64,000 nt of DNA from an uncultured Stenotrophomonas sp. (GCF_945952405.1 NZ_CAMFIA010000005.1:1-64000); one strand, 5' to 3'. Positions 1 to 13,500 are shown, counted from the stretch's first letter. Notes: generated by a model from the letters alone, not told the origin. Translations and numbers: made by a program.

Positions 1-17
1 GCGCTACCGCTAGCGAA

Positions 18-50
18 GAAGGGCGGCCTCTCGGCCGCCCTTCTGTCGTT
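18..50. terminator. Hairpin terminator downstream of the META/DUF4377 gene
   Basis: A perfect 11-bp stem (18-28 with 33-43, loop TCTC) is followed on the plus strand by a T-rich run. It sits just past the stop of the minus-strand lipoprotein gene and probably also ends a plus-strand gene lying left of the window. Confidence 0.7.
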
Positions 51-878
51 TTACTTCTTCTCGATGGCCGACTCGACCACCATGTCCAGCACGTACGCCT
101 GCGACGGCGCATCGGCCGGCGGGTTCTTCACTTCGTAGCGCTTCACGCGCACCACGTTGCGCACGCCGTCTTCGTGGGTGTAGCCCTCGATGTTGCCGTA
201 GAAGTTCTCGAACTTGCCCGGCTCGCCCTGCTTGAGGCCCTTGTCGTCGAACTTCACCTCACGCACCTGCAGGCACTGGTAGTCCGGGATCAGCGGATGC
301 GAGCACTTTTCGGTCTTGGCGGCCACTTCCAGGAACACGGTTTCGCCGGCGCCGCCGTAGCGGGTTTCAGCGGTCGGTTCCGGGTTGAAGACCAGCACGT
401 CGCCCTTGGCGTTGGTCAGGGTCAGCTTGCCGTCGGCATCCTGCTCGGCCTTCAGCTCGCCCTGCAGGCGGCTCGACACGGCCTCGTCCAGCGCCATCAG
501 CGCCTTGTCGGAGCAGGCCATCATGGTCGAGGCCATCGCGCTCACGCTCAGCTTGCCGTCGGCCAGGGTGTAGCCGCCGCCCATGTGGTTGCAGGTGTTG
601 CTGACCGACAGGCGGCCATCGGCGAAGTCCAGGGTGACCGGCTTGTCTTCACGGGCGAACAGCGCGTCGATGCGCTTGCCGTCGGCGGCGGTGGCCTGCT
701 GCAGCAGCCAGTGCTGGCTCTGCAGGCGCTGCGCATCCAGGTGCGCCAGCGTCTGCTGGTCTGCTGCCTTGGCCGCGGCCGGGGCCACGTCGTCGCCGCC
801 GGTACCGGCCGGGGCCGGGGTCTGGCTGCAGGCGGCCAGCAGGGCCAGCGGGAGGAGCAGGGTGAGCTTGCGGTTCAT
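51..878 (-). CDS. META and DUF4377 domain lipoprotein
   Basis: Predicted 275-residue lipoprotein. The N-terminus is a signal peptide ending in the lipobox LLAAC, so the mature protein should be lipidated on that Cys. Residues about 60-165 resemble a META (HslJ-like) domain, with the typical stretch around LSVSNTCNHMGGGY. The last ~85 residues resemble DUF4377, with its paired Cys (EKCSHPLIPDYQCLQV). The start at 878 is chosen over an upstream ATG at 926 because it gives the signal peptide and has AGGAGA seven or so bases ahead. META-domain proteins are linked to heat-shock and antibiotic (novobiocin) tolerance in E. coli HslJ; the role here is inferred only from the family. It stands alone, convergent with a terminator. 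Confidence 0.9.
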   Translation of the reverse strand: MNRKLTLLLPLALLAACSQTPAPAGTGGDDVAPAAAKAADQQTLAHLDAQRLQSQHWLLQQATAADGKRIDALFAREDKPVTLDFADGRLSVSNTCNHMGGGYTLADGKLSVSAMASTMMACSDKALMALDEAVSSRLQGELKAEQDADGKLTLTNAKGDVLVFNPEPTAETRYGGAGETVFLEVAAKTEKCSHPLIPDYQCLQVREVKFDDKGLKQGEPGKFENFYGNIEGYTHEDGVRNVVRVKRYEVKNPPADAPSQAYVLDMVVESAIEKK

Positions 879-915
879 GGTGATTCTCCTTGGGGAACCG
901 TGGGGGAAACGGGGT

Positions 916-943
916 GGGGCCGGCAACGGGGTTGCCCGGCCCC
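916..943 (-). terminator. Possible terminator after uppP
   Basis: A 12-bp stem with one bulged C (916-927 with 931-943) lies just beyond the uppP stop. No clear T-run follows on the minus strand, so termination is only a possibility. Confidence 0.35.
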
Positions 944-951
944 GGCGCTGT

Positions 952-1746
952 TCAGCTGCCGGACGGCAACCACAGCAGCAGCGCCGCGCCGAGCGCGATG
1001 CGGTAAATGGCGAAGGCGGTGAACCGGTGCGACTTGATGTAGCCCATCAGCCACTTCACTACGACGAAGCCGGTGATGGCCGCGGCAAGGAAGGCCACGC
1101 CCACGTCGGTCCAGTTCTCGCTGCCAAGCTGCCCGTCCTTGGCCAGTTCCAGGAACGTGTAGGCGCTGGCGGCGAACATGGTGGGAATGCCGACCAGGAA
1201 CACGAACTCGGCGGCAGCGGCGCGGCGGCTCAGGCCCAGCAGCATGGCCAGGAAGATCGCCGAGGCCGAACGCGAGGTGCCGGGGAACACGCCGGCCACC
1301 ACCTGCGCCAGGCCTACGCCGATCGCCACGGTCCAGGTCACCTGGTCACGGTCGGGCAGGCGCGCGGTGAAGGCTTCCACCAGCAGCATCCAGACGCCAC
1401 CGATGATCAGCGCCCAGGCGACCGGGCTGACCGTCTCCGGCAGCGACCAGCCGGCCTTGCGTACCACCAGGCCGACCACGGCGGTGACCAGGAAGGCGGC
1501 GCCCAGCTTGAACACATAGTCGCGGTTCTCGCGCTGGTTGAAGCCGGTGGCCAGCTGCAGCAGCCGCTGGCGGAACACCAGCACCACCGCCACGATTGCG
1601 CCGGCCTGGATGATGATGTTGAAGAAGTCCGAGCGGGCTCCCAGCCAATGCTGGGCGATGAGCAGGTGGCCGGTGCTGGAGATCGGCAGGAATTCGGTCA
1701 AGCCTTCGAGGATGCCCAGCAGCAGGGCGGAGAGCAGGTCGGACAT
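952..1746 (-). CDS. uppP: Undecaprenyl-diphosphatase UppP (BacA)
   Basis: Integral inner-membrane phosphatase of 264 residues, the usual BacA/UppP length. It recycles undecaprenyl diphosphate to the monophosphate carrier used for peptidoglycan and surface polysaccharide, and raises bacitracin tolerance. The family motifs are visible: E-G-L-T-E at 14-18 followed by PISSTGH (21-27), and PGTSRS at 155-160. Several hydrophobic spans run through the protein. The start at 1746 (MSDLLSALL) fits family N-termini; the open frame extends 39 codons further upstream but that part is poor in family-like sequence and overlaps the glnA control region. Divergent from glnA. Confidence 0.95.
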   Translation of the reverse strand: MSDLLSALLLGILEGLTEFLPISSTGHLLIAQHWLGARSDFFNIIIQAGAIVAVVLVFRQRLLQLATGFNQRENRDYVFKLGAAFLVTAVVGLVVRKAGWSLPETVSPVAWALIIGGVWMLLVEAFTARLPDRDQVTWTVAIGVGLAQVVAGVFPGTSRSASAIFLAMLLGLSRRAAAAEFVFLVGIPTMFAASAYTFLELAKDGQLGSENWTDVGVAFLAAAITGFVVVKWLMGYIKSHRFTAFAIYRIALGAALLLWLPSGS

Positions 1747-1804
1747 GGACGGTGCGTGCACGCGCGGCGGAAGGAAGAAGGTCGAGAGGATAGACGATCC
1801 CTGC

Positions 1805-1850
1805 TGCACCAAACGGGTGCGTCTGGTGACGGGTGCACCCGTTTGGTGCG
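1805..1850 (+). promoter_or_regulatory. Two tandem NtrC (NRI) boxes upstream of glnA
   Basis: TGCACC-AAACG-GGTGC (1805-1820) and TGCACC-CGTTT-GGTGC (1834-1849) each match the NtrC consensus TGCACC-N5-GGTGCA. Together the two form a perfect 15-bp inverted repeat (1806-1820 / 1835-1849). A degenerate third half-site starts at 1859. The boxes centre about 127 and 98 bp before the predicted sigma-54 start, the layout expected of a glnA enhancer. Confidence 0.9.
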
Positions 1851-1912
1851 CACCGTTCTGCACCCGTTCGTACCACCCTTTTTAAAATCAATGGCTTGCG
1901 CTGCGCGGAAAG

Positions 1913-1929
1913 TTGGCACGGTCGTTGCT
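1913..1929 (+). promoter_or_regulatory. Sigma-54 promoter of glnA
   Basis: TTGGCACG-N4-TTGCT is a near-perfect RpoN -24/-12 element. The GG (1915-1916) and GC (1927-1928) doublets are separated by exactly ten bases. Transcription should start near 1939-1940, about 30 bases before the glnA ATG. Confidence 0.93.
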
Positions 1930-1969
1930 GTACCTCAGCAGGCATTCATCCCCATCCGAGGTCGTACCG

Positions 1970-4007
<2,038 letters not shown>

Positions 4008-4028
4008 CCCCCTTCCGGAGACTCCCCC

Positions 4029-5456
4029 ATGAAGATGCGCCTTCTCACCGGGTGGCAAGCCCGGTTCCATCTGGTGTGCCTGCTGATGCTGCTCAGCGCC
4101 CTGGCCGCGGGTGCGTGGCCGGGTAATGCACATGCCCAGGCCCAGGTATCGCCGCTGCCGAGCGAAAGCGTGGCGGTGGAGCCGCTGCAGGATCCGGTCG
4201 CCGCTGCGCCGGCCGCCGCCGAGGCCGCTGCGCCAGCCTTCGATCACGGCGACGTGGCCTGGATGCTCACCTCCACCCTGCTGGTGCTGCTGATGGTGGT
4301 GCCGGGCCTGGCCTTGTTCTACGGCGGGCTGGTGCGCGCCAAGAACGTGTTGTCGGTGCTCAGCCAGATCCTGGTGGTGTTCTCGCTGGTGCTGCTGCTG
4401 TGGGTGGCCTATGGCTACAGCGCAGTGTTCAGCGCCGGCAATCCGTTCTTCGGTTCGTTCACCGAGTTCGCCTTCCTCAAGGGCTTCAGCCCTGACTCGG
4501 TCGGCAATACGCCGATCAAGGGCCTGCCGGATTACCTGTTCGTCGCCTTCCAGTCGACCTTCGCCGGGATCACCACTGCGCTGATCGTCGGCGCCTTCGC
4601 CGAACGCATCAAGTTCCGTGCGGTGCTGCTGTTCTCGGCGCTGTGGTTCACCCTCAGCTACATCCCGATGGCGCACATCGTCTGGGGCGGCGGCTACCTG
4701 GGCGAACTGGGCGCGATCGATTTCGCCGGTGGCACCGTGGTCCACATCAACGCTGGCGTCGCCGGCCTGGTGGCCGCGTGGTTCGTCGGCAAGCGCCTGG
4801 GCTATGGCCAGACCGCGCTGAAGCCGCACAACGTGCCGTTTACCTATATCGGCGCCATGCTGCTGTGGGTGGGCTGGTTCGGCTTCAACGCCGGCTCCGC
4901 TGCTGCTGCTGATACCGTGGCCTCGCTGGCCTTCCTCAACACCGTGCTGGCCACGGCGGCTGCGGTGCTCGGCTGGACGCTGGTGGAGGCGATCAGCAAG
5001 GGCAAGCCGTCGGCACTGGGCGCGGCCTCGGGCGCGGTGGCCGGCCTGGTCGGCATCACCCCGGCCTGCGGCACCGTCGGCCCACTCGGCGCGATCATCA
5101 TCGGCTTCGTCGCCGGCGTGGTCTGCGTATGGGGCGTGACCGGCCTCAAGCGCCTGCTGAAGGTGGACGACACCGCCGACGTGTTCGGTGTGCATGGGGT
5201 CGGCGGCATCGTTGGCGCCATCCTCACCGGTGTGTTCAGTGCGCAGTCGCTGGGCGGCACCAAGGCGGGTCTGGATATCGCCCACCAGGTCTGGGTGCAG
5301 GTGGTCAGCGTCGGCCTCACCGTGCTGTGGTCGGCGGTGGTGACCACGCTGATCCTGCTGGTGGTGCGCAGCGTGGTCGGCCTGCGGGTGACCGAGGAAG
5401 CCGAGCGCACCGGCCTGGACGTCACCTCGCACGGCGAGTCCGCCTACGAGGCCTGA
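4029..5456 (+). CDS. amtB: Ammonium transporter AmtB
   Basis: 475-residue inner-membrane ammonium channel. A cleavable signal peptide (about residues 1-37, ending AHAQA) and an Ala/Pro-rich linker precede the Amt core of eleven expected helices, as in proteobacterial AmtB precursors. Family signatures include the ALFYGGLVRAKN segment, DFAGGTVVHINAGVAGLVAAW with a pore His, and VHGVGGIVG with the second pore His. GlnK, encoded just upstream, would bind the cytoplasmic face and block the channel when nitrogen is plentiful. GGAG sits ten bases before the ATG. Confidence 0.97.
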   Translation: MKMRLLTGWQARFHLVCLLMLLSALAAGAWPGNAHAQAQVSPLPSESVAVEPLQDPVAAAPAAAEAAAPAFDHGDVAWMLTSTLLVLLMVVPGLALFYGGLVRAKNVLSVLSQILVVFSLVLLLWVAYGYSAVFSAGNPFFGSFTEFAFLKGFSPDSVGNTPIKGLPDYLFVAFQSTFAGITTALIVGAFAERIKFRAVLLFSALWFTLSYIPMAHIVWGGGYLGELGAIDFAGGTVVHINAGVAGLVAAWFVGKRLGYGQTALKPHNVPFTYIGAMLLWVGWFGFNAGSAAAADTVASLAFLNTVLATAAAVLGWTLVEAISKGKPSALGAASGAVAGLVGITPACGTVGPLGAIIIGFVAGVVCVWGVTGLKRLLKVDDTADVFGVHGVGGIVGAILTGVFSAQSLGGTKAGLDIAHQVWVQVVSVGLTVLWSAVVTTLILLVVRSVVGLRVTEEAERTGLDVTSHGESAYEA

Positions 5457-5764
5457 TCGGTTTCACGGTTTGCTGGATGCCCCGCCACGGCTGCACTGCA
5501 GCCGATGGCGGGCGTCCGCCAGTGCCGGTGGCAGTGCCGCACCGGGGCCTGGGGGCTCGGTGGCGGATCAGCCAGGGATCCGGAACCGGTTGCGGGCGAT
5601 GCCGGCCGGCAAAAGCCCCTCCGTTGGACATCACACTTTGCCGGGAAAGCCTCGGCCCACATGACTTGGTGGCCCTGTCGCCGGCCCTGCAATTCCCTTA
5701 GAGTGCTGCCTCTTCCAGCCGAAAATTCGTCGGACTGGTCGCCATCTGCAGGGAACAGGACATC
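5457..5764. other. Intergenic region amtB to tpsB
   Basis: About 310 bases with no supportable gene. It contains an interrupted hairpin (5481-5512; CCCGCCA and TGGCGGG around GGCTGC/GCAGCC) that could end amtB transcription, although no T-run follows. The tpsB promoter should be near the right end, but I cannot place it. Confidence 0.5.
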
Positions 5765-7489
5765 GTGGAACAGGGACGTAATGTACGCAGCCGCGCGTTG
5801 CAGTGGCGGTTGTCCGTGGGCGTGGCACTGGCCATCGCCGGCTTCCAGGCACCGGCCGGGGCGCAGGTCGTGTCACCGGAGCAGGAGCTGCTCCGGCAGC
5901 AGGAGCGCGAACGCGCGCTGCGCGAACAACAGGAAGCCACGCCGGATGTCCGGCTGCAGCCGGCCACCGAAGACCTCGGCCATCTGCCGGTGGACGAATC
6001 ACCCTGTTTCACCATCAACCGCATCGAGCTGCAGGGTGACCTGGCCGACCGCTTCCGCTGGGCACTGGCGGCCGCCGATCCGCGCAGCGACCCCGCCACC
6101 GGGCGCTGCCTGGGTACCGCCGGCGTGGACATCGTGATGAAGCGCGTGCAGAACGCGATCATCGAGCGCGGCTACGTCACCACCCGCATCCTGGCCGCAC
6201 CGCAGGACCTGAAGACCGGCATCCTGACGCTCACGGTCGTGCCGGGCCGCGTCAATGCCATCCGCTTTGCCGACGGCGCAGGCCGCACCCCCGCCCTCTG
6301 GAATGCGGTGCGGGTGGCACGCGGCGAAGTACTGAACCTGCGTGACATCGAACAGGCGCTGGAAAACCTGCAGCGCGTGCCGACCGCGCAGGTGGACATC
6401 CAGATCGCGCCCCCGGCCGATGGCGCGGCGGCCAAGCCGGGCGAGAGCGATCTGGTGATCAGCTGGCAGCAGGCGCGCCTGGTACGGGTCAACCTGACCC
6501 TGGACGATGCCGGCAGCCAGTCCACCGGCAAGATGCAGGCCGGCACCACGGTGTCGGTGGACAACGCGGCCGGCCTCAGCGATCTGTTCTACATCAACGT
6601 GGGCAAATCGGTGTTCAACGGCAGCGAGCGTGGCACCGACAGCTGGGCAGTGCATTACAGCGTGCCGCTGGGCGGATGGCTGCTGGGCGCCAACGCCAGC
6701 AACTTCGACTATGAGCAGACCGTTGCCGGCGCGTTCGAGAACTACGTCTACAGCGGCTCCAGCCGCAACGCCGAGCTGCGCCTGACGCGCATGCTGTTCC
6801 GCAACGCGCGCGCCAAGACCAGCATGTACGCGCGCGGCTGGTACCGCGAATCGGACAACTTCATCAACGATACCGAGATCGAAGTGCAGCGCCGCCGCAT
6901 GGCGGGCTGGGAACTGGGCCTGGGCCACCGGCACTTCATCGGCAAGGCGACGCTGGATGTGAACCTGGCGTACCGCAAGGGCACCGGCGCCTTCAACGCG
7001 CTGCGCGCACCGGAAGAGGCCTTTGGCGAAGGCACGGCGCATGGCCGCATCTACACCGCCGATGCGCAGCTGGTCGTGCCGATGCAGTGGGGCCGCCAGA
7101 GCCTGCGCTACACCGGCAGCTGGCGTGCGCAGTGGAACCGCTCACCGCTGGTACCGCAGGATCGGTTCTCGATCGGTGGCCGCTACACCGTGCGTGGCTT
7201 CGATGGCGAAATGTCGCTGACCGGCGAGCGCGGCTGGCTGCTGCGCAATGAAGTGGGCGTACCCCTGGGCAGTGGCGTGGAGGCCTACGTCGCGGTCGAT
7301 CACGGCCGCGTCGGCGGCCCGTCCACGGCCCGGTTGCTCGGCGACCGGCTCACCGGTACCGCGCTCGGCCTTCGCGGCGGCACCCGCCACATCAACTGGG
7401 ATGCCTTCGTCGGCAGTCCGTTGTCCAGGCCGCGCGGCTTCCAGACCGCCTACACCACGTTCGGAATGAACATGGGCGTCTCGTTCTGA
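5765..7489 (+). CDS. Two-partner secretion transporter TpsB (ShlB/FhaC/CdiB family)
   Basis: 574-residue outer-membrane transporter that should export the giant exoprotein encoded 106 bases downstream. Order of parts: signal peptide (about 1-34, cut after PAGA), a Gln/Arg/Glu-rich helix-linker region, POTRA domains from about residue 80 (CFTINRIELQG; IIERGYVTTRI; LTLTVVPGRV) and a C-terminal 16-strand barrel. The family loop signature VRGF is present in GRYTVRGFDGE, which in FhaC plugs into the pore. It begins with GTG at 5765, with AGGGAACAGGA just upstream and no better in-frame ATG. Its partner carries the matching TPS domain. Gene order B-A-I resembles Burkholderia-type or hemolysin-type arrangements more than the E. 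coli cdiBAI naming alone. Confidence 0.93.
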   Translation: MEQGRNVRSRALQWRLSVGVALAIAGFQAPAGAQVVSPEQELLRQQERERALREQQEATPDVRLQPATEDLGHLPVDESPCFTINRIELQGDLADRFRWALAAADPRSDPATGRCLGTAGVDIVMKRVQNAIIERGYVTTRILAAPQDLKTGILTLTVVPGRVNAIRFADGAGRTPALWNAVRVARGEVLNLRDIEQALENLQRVPTAQVDIQIAPPADGAAAKPGESDLVISWQQARLVRVNLTLDDAGSQSTGKMQAGTTVSVDNAAGLSDLFYINVGKSVFNGSERGTDSWAVHYSVPLGGWLLGANASNFDYEQTVAGAFENYVYSGSSRNAELRLTRMLFRNARAKTSMYARGWYRESDNFINDTEIEVQRRRMAGWELGLGHRHFIGKATLDVNLAYRKGTGAFNALRAPEEAFGEGTAHGRIYTADAQLVVPMQWGRQSLRYTGSWRAQWNRSPLVPQDRFSIGGRYTVRGFDGEMSLTGERGWLLRNEVGVPLGSGVEAYVAVDHGRVGGPSTARLLGDRLTGTALGLRGGTRHINWDAFVGSPLSRPRGFQTAYTTFGMNMGVSF

Positions 7490-7595
7490 CGCCTGCGCAT
7501 GGCCGGCCTGCGCTGCCTGCAGCGCGGCCAACACGATGCGGTACCGCGCAGCCCGCTGCGCACACCACCCAACAGCACCGAAAGGAATCAGCGCC

Positions 7596-10500
7596 GTGAA
7601 CAAAGTCTACCGTCTGGTCTTCAACCGTACGCTCGGGGTCATGCAGGTTGCATCCGAGCTGGTCAACGCCGCGCACGGCGGTGCCGACAATCGTGAAGGC
7701 CGCACGGTCGGCACCCTGCGTCCGATCAGTTTCGCGTTGTGGCTGGTGCTGGGCTGGGTGGGGCTGGTGCAACCGTTGTCCGCGCAGCAGGCGCCGGCAG
7801 ACCCGGGCCGCATCGCCGCCGACCCCGGCGCGCCGGCAAACCAGCGCCCGACGGTGATCACCTCGGCCAACGGCACGCCACAGGTCAACATCACCACGCC
7901 CAGTGCGGGCGGGGTGTCGCGCAATACCTACCAGCAGTTCGACGTCGGCCAGCAGGGCGTGATCCTCAACAACTCGCGCGGCGAGGTGCAGACCCAGCTG
8001 GGTGGCTGGGTGCAGGGCAATCCGTGGCTGGCCACGGGCACCGCGCGGGTCATCCTCAACGAGGTCAACAGCAGCAATCCCAGCCACCTCAATGGCTATG
8101 TGGAGGTGGCCGGTGCGCGGGCGCAGGTGGTCATCGCCAACCCGGCCGGGATCCAGGTCAATGGCGCGGGCTTCCTCAACGCCAGCCGGGTGACCCTGAC
8201 CACCGGCACGCCGATCGTCAGCAATGGCGTGCTGGAAGGCTATCGCGTGGAAGGTGGCAGCATCGGTGTCGGGGGCGCGGGCCTGGATACCAGCCGCGCC
8301 GACTACACCGACATCATCACCCGTTCGCTGCAGGTCAATGCCGGCATCTGGGCCAACCAGCTGCAGGCGAGCCTGGGCAGCAACGTGGTCAGTGCCGACC
8401 ACAGCAGCGTGCAGCAGCAGAAGCCCACGTCCGCGGCGCCCACCTTCGCGCTGGATGTGGGCGCGCTGGGCGGCATGTATGCCAACCGCATCTGGCTGGT
8501 CGGCAACGAACATGGCGTGGGCGTCAGCAATGCCGGCAAGATTGGTGCCCAGGCCGGCGAGCTGGTGGTCACCGCCGACGGCCGGCTGCAGAACACCGGC
8601 GCGATGCATGCGCAGCAGGACCTGCGCATCGACGCCAGCGCGGGCATCGCCAATGCCGGCACGCTCAGTGCCGAGCGCGAGCTGCGCGTGCAGACCCCGG
8701 CAGATGTCGACAATAGTGGCGGCACGCTCAATGCGCGACGCATCGAAGTGAATGCCGATGCGCTGCGCAACCGCGGTGGCAGCATCGAACAGCTTGGAAC
8801 GCAGGCGCTGCAGCTGCAGGCCGCCGACCTCAGCAACCTGCAGGGCCGTATCGGCACCGTGTCCAGCGTTTCGCCAGGCACCGGCACCGGCGGCACCGGC
8901 ACCCCGCCGGGTACGGGTACGCCAGGCACGGGTACGCCAGGTACCGGCACTCCGGGCACAGGTACTCCGGGCACTGGCACCCCCGGCACCGGCGGCGGCA
9001 CCCCGCCGGTCACGCCGCTTCCGCCGCTGGCGGCTGGCGTGCTCAACATCGCAGGAACGCTGGGCAACGACGGTGGCCGCATTGAAGCCAGTGGCGACCT
9101 GCAGCTCAGCGCCCGCAACAGCCTGGACAACAGCGACGGCACGCTGGGGGTAAGCACCCTGCAGGTGCAGGGACAGGCGCTGCGCAACATGCGCGGCACC
9201 CTGCAGGTCCAGGGCGCGGCCAGCGCGCAGGTGCAGCAGCTGGACAACAGTGGCGGCCGCATGACCTTCGCCCGTGGCTTCGAGCTGCAGGCGCAATCGG
9301 CCATCAATCGTGGCGGCAGCCTCGCCCACGGTGGCAGTGCCGGCACGATCTGGACGATCGGCCAGCTCGACAACAGCGAGGGCAGCATCTCCAGCAATGC
9401 CACTCGGCTCGGCCTCGACATCGGCACCCTGGTCAACACCCGGGGCAGCATCAACCACGCCGGCAGCGAGGGCCTGCTGCTGCGTGCGGAGCTACTGGAT
9501 GGCGTGCAGGGCAGCATCGCCACCGCCGGCGCGGCAGACCTGCAGCTGGGCCGCGCCGACCACCGTGGTGCGCAGCTGGTCGCGCGCCAGCTCGGCCTGA
9601 GCGCACAAGACTTCGACAACCGCGGCGGCCGCGTGCTGTCCACGGGGCTGCAGGCCAGCACGCTCAACGTCCGCAATCACCTGGACAACAGCGACGGTGG
9701 CCTGCTGGCCAGCAATGCCGACCTGCAGATCGATGCAGCGTCCTTCGGCAATGCCGGCGGCACCGTGCAGCAGGCGGGCACCGGCAACCTGCGCATCACC
9801 ACCGCCAACCTGCAGGGCCAGGGCGGCACTGTTCTCAGCAACGGCACCCTGCAGCTGCACGGCGATACCCTGAACCTGCGCAATGGCACCACCGCCGCGC
9901 AGCGCATCGATGTGCGCGCCGGCGACCTGACCACTGCCGGCGGCACGCTGACTTCGACCGGCGGCGATGCGCTGCAGCTGCAGGTATCGCGCACCCTGGA
10001 CAACAGCGGCGGCACCGTGGGCGCCAATGGTGCGCTGGACATCAACAGCGGCATCCTCATCAACGACGGCGGCAAGCTGATCGCCGCAGGCACCGGCACC
10101 AGCCGCATCCTCGCCAGCCAGCGGCTGCAGAACCAGCGCGGCGTGCTGTCCGGCAATGGCGATCTGGATATCAAGACCGATGACCTGCTGAACGAGAGCG
10201 GCAGCATCGACCATGCCGGCACCGGCACGCTGCAGATCGATGCGACCACCGTGCAGGGAGCTGCTGGCAGCATCGCCAGCAATGGCCTGCTGCAGTTGAG
10301 CGGGCAGCAGCTGGACCTGCAGAAGGGCAGCACCCGCGCCCGTGACGTGAAGATCACGGCTACCGGCCTGGACACCAGCGGCGGCAGCCTGTTGTCACTG
10401 GGCAACAACGCGATGCAGCTGCAGGTGCAGGGGCTGCTGCGCAACGACGGCGGCAGCATCAGCGCCAATGGCGCGCAGCAGATCCAGGCGGGTGCGCTGT

Positions 10501-13500
10501 CCAACCGCGGCGGTGCGCTCAATTCGGCGGGAACGGCGGCTTCGCAGATCCGGGTCGACGGCACGCTCGACAACAGTGGCGGCAGCATCGCCAGCAATGC
10601 CGCCCACCTGCAGCTGAAGAGCGGCGCGCTGGTCAATGCCGGCGGTACCCTCAGCCATGCGGGCAGCGACGGCCTGGTCATCGACAGCGGGCGCCTGGAC
10701 GGAGCAAAGGGGCAGATCGCCACTGCCGGCGCCCTGCAGCTCACCGCGGCCGAGGTCGATCACCAGGGCGCGTCGCTGGCTGCCGCGCAGCTGGACATCA
10801 CGGCGAGCGGGTTCGACAACCGCGGCGGGCGCATCATCGCCACCGGCACCGGCGGCAATACGCTGCGCGTGCAGGGCACGCTGGACAACGGCAATGGCGG
10901 CACCCTGGCCAGCAATGGCAACCTGGATATCCACGCGCGTACCTTCGGCAACGCCGGCGGAACCGTGCAGCAGGCCGGGTCCGGCAGCCTGGTCATCACC
11001 ACGCAGGACCTGACCGGCGCCGGTGGCACCCTGCTCAGCAACGGTTCGCTGGAGCTGCAGGGCGACACCCTCGATCTGCGCAACGGCACCACCACCGCGC
11101 AGCGCATCAGCATCGACGGCGACACCGTGATCACCGCCGGCGGCCAGCTGAGTGCGCTGGGCACCCAGGCGCTCCAGCTGCAGGCCCGCAGCCTGCTCGA
11201 CAATACCGGCGGAACGCTGGGCAGCAATGGTGCGGTCGATGTGCACGCAGGCCGCTTCGTCAACGACCATGGCAAGTTGATTGCCGCCGGTGACGCTGCG
11301 TCCGCAATCCGCGCCGCGCAGCTGGAGAACCGCAACGGCTCGATCTCCGCCAACGGCAACCTGCGCATCGAGGCGCAAACGCTGTCGGGCCAGGGCGGCA
11401 ATATCGGGGCCGCCCACGCGCTGTCACTGCAGGGCGGGTCATTGGATCTGCGCGGCGGCAGCCTGGCGGCCGAGCAGCTCGATATCGTGGCCGACAGCCT
11501 GGACAACAGCGCAGGCGCGCTGCGCGCAACCGGCAGCGGGACGCTGGCACTGCAGGTAAGCGGCCGCTTGGCCAACGACGCGGGCACCATCGCCAGCAAC
11601 GGTGCGCAGCGCATCGAAGCCGGCGAACTCTCCAACCGCGGTGGCACGCTCAGTTCGGCAGGCAGTGCCACCACCGAGCTGCACGTAGCGGGCCTGTTCG
11701 ACAACAGTAACGGCGTGCTCGCCAGCAACGGCGCCGCGCTGAAGATCGATGCCGGCCACATGGCCAACGTGAAGGGCACGCTCAGCCATGCCGGCACCCA
11801 GGGCCTGCTGCTGCGTACCGGGCAACTGGACGGCCAGGGTGGCAGCATCGCCAGCGCAGGCGGCATCACCCTGCAGGCGGGCAGCGTGGACCATCGCGGA
11901 GCCACCCTGCAGGCCGAGCGCATCGCACTGGACGCACAGTCCTTCGACAACCGCGCCGGCAAGGTCATCGCGACCGGTGCCGAGGGCAGCACGATCAACG
12001 TGGTCGGCACGTTGGACAACGGCGAGGGCGGCCTGCTGGCCAGCAACGGCGACCTCGGCATCCAGGCGGCGGTGTTCGGCAATGCCGGCGGCACCGTGCA
12101 GCACGCCGGTGAAGGCGTGCTGTCGATCGACGCCGGCACGCTCAACGGCACCGGCGGCACGCTGGTCAGCAATGGCAGCCTGTTGCTCCAGGGCACCACC
12201 ACCGACCTGCGGGCGGGTGTCACCTCCGCCAAGCGGATCGAGATCGACACCGGCTCCCTGATCACCGCCGGCGGCACGCTCACCGCCACCGGCAATGACA
12301 TGCTGCGGCTGAGCGCGCGCGAACGCATCGACAACAGCGGCGGTACCGTGTCCAGCAATGGCGGGCTGGACCTGCGCAGTGCCGCGCTGGTCAACGCGGG
12401 CGGCACGCTGCAGTCGGCGGGTACAGCGGCGAGCCAGCTGGTCATCGGCCAGGACATCAACAACCGCGGCGGCCGCATCCTGGCCAACGGTGGGCTTGGC
12501 ATCAGCGCCGGCAGCATCGACAACCAGGGCGGCACGCTGCACAGCGCCGCACGGCTGGTGGTCAAGGCCGACGGCCTGCTCGACAACAGCAACAAGGGTG
12601 TCATCGCCAGCGGCGCGGGCATGCAGGTGGCGGCGGCTTCGCTGGACAACCGCAGCGGCAGCATCGAGCAGGCCGGTGACGGCCTGCTGCAGATCGATGC
12701 CACCACGCTGCAGGGCCACGCCGGCCGCATCGTCAGCAACGGCGAGCTGCAGCTGAAGGGCGAGACCCTGGATCTCAGCGCAGGCACCACCGCCGCGCAG
12801 CAGGTCAGCATCGAGGCCGGCCAGCTGGACAACACGGCCGGTACGCTGAACGCCACCGGCAGCCAGGCGATGTCGCTGCAGGTGCGCGGTGCGCTCGGCA
12901 ATGACGGCGGCACCATCGCCGCCAACGGCGCGCAGCAGATCAACGCCGGTTCGCTGTCGAACGCAGGTGGCACCTTGAGTTCGGCAGGAACCTCCGACAG
13001 CCGGATCACGGTCACGGGCCGCTTCAACAACGGCGGTGGCACCGTCGCCAGCAATGCTGCCAACCTGCGCCTGGACGCCGGGCAGCTGGTCAATGCCGCA
13101 GGCAGCATCGTCCATGCCGGCAAGGGCACGCTGATTGTGAAGGCCACCCAGCTGGACGGGGCCGGCGGCAGCATCGCCACGGCAGGCGCGCTGCAGCTGG
13201 ATGCGGTGAGCGTGGACCATCGCGGTGCCACGCTCAATGCCGATCACTTCACCGTCAACGCCGACCGCTTCGACAACCAGAACGGCAAGCTGCTGGCGAC
13301 GGGCACGCAGGCCAGCACCGTGCAGGCCACCACCTCGCTGGACAACGGCGGCAACGGCCTGATCGCCAGCAATGGCGACCTGACCCTGACCAGCGCACTG
13401 TTCGGCAATGCCGGCGGTACCGTGCAGCAGGCCGGCACCGGCACGCTGGCGATCAAGGCGCACACCGTGAATGGCCAGGGCGGCAAGCTGCTCAGCAATG

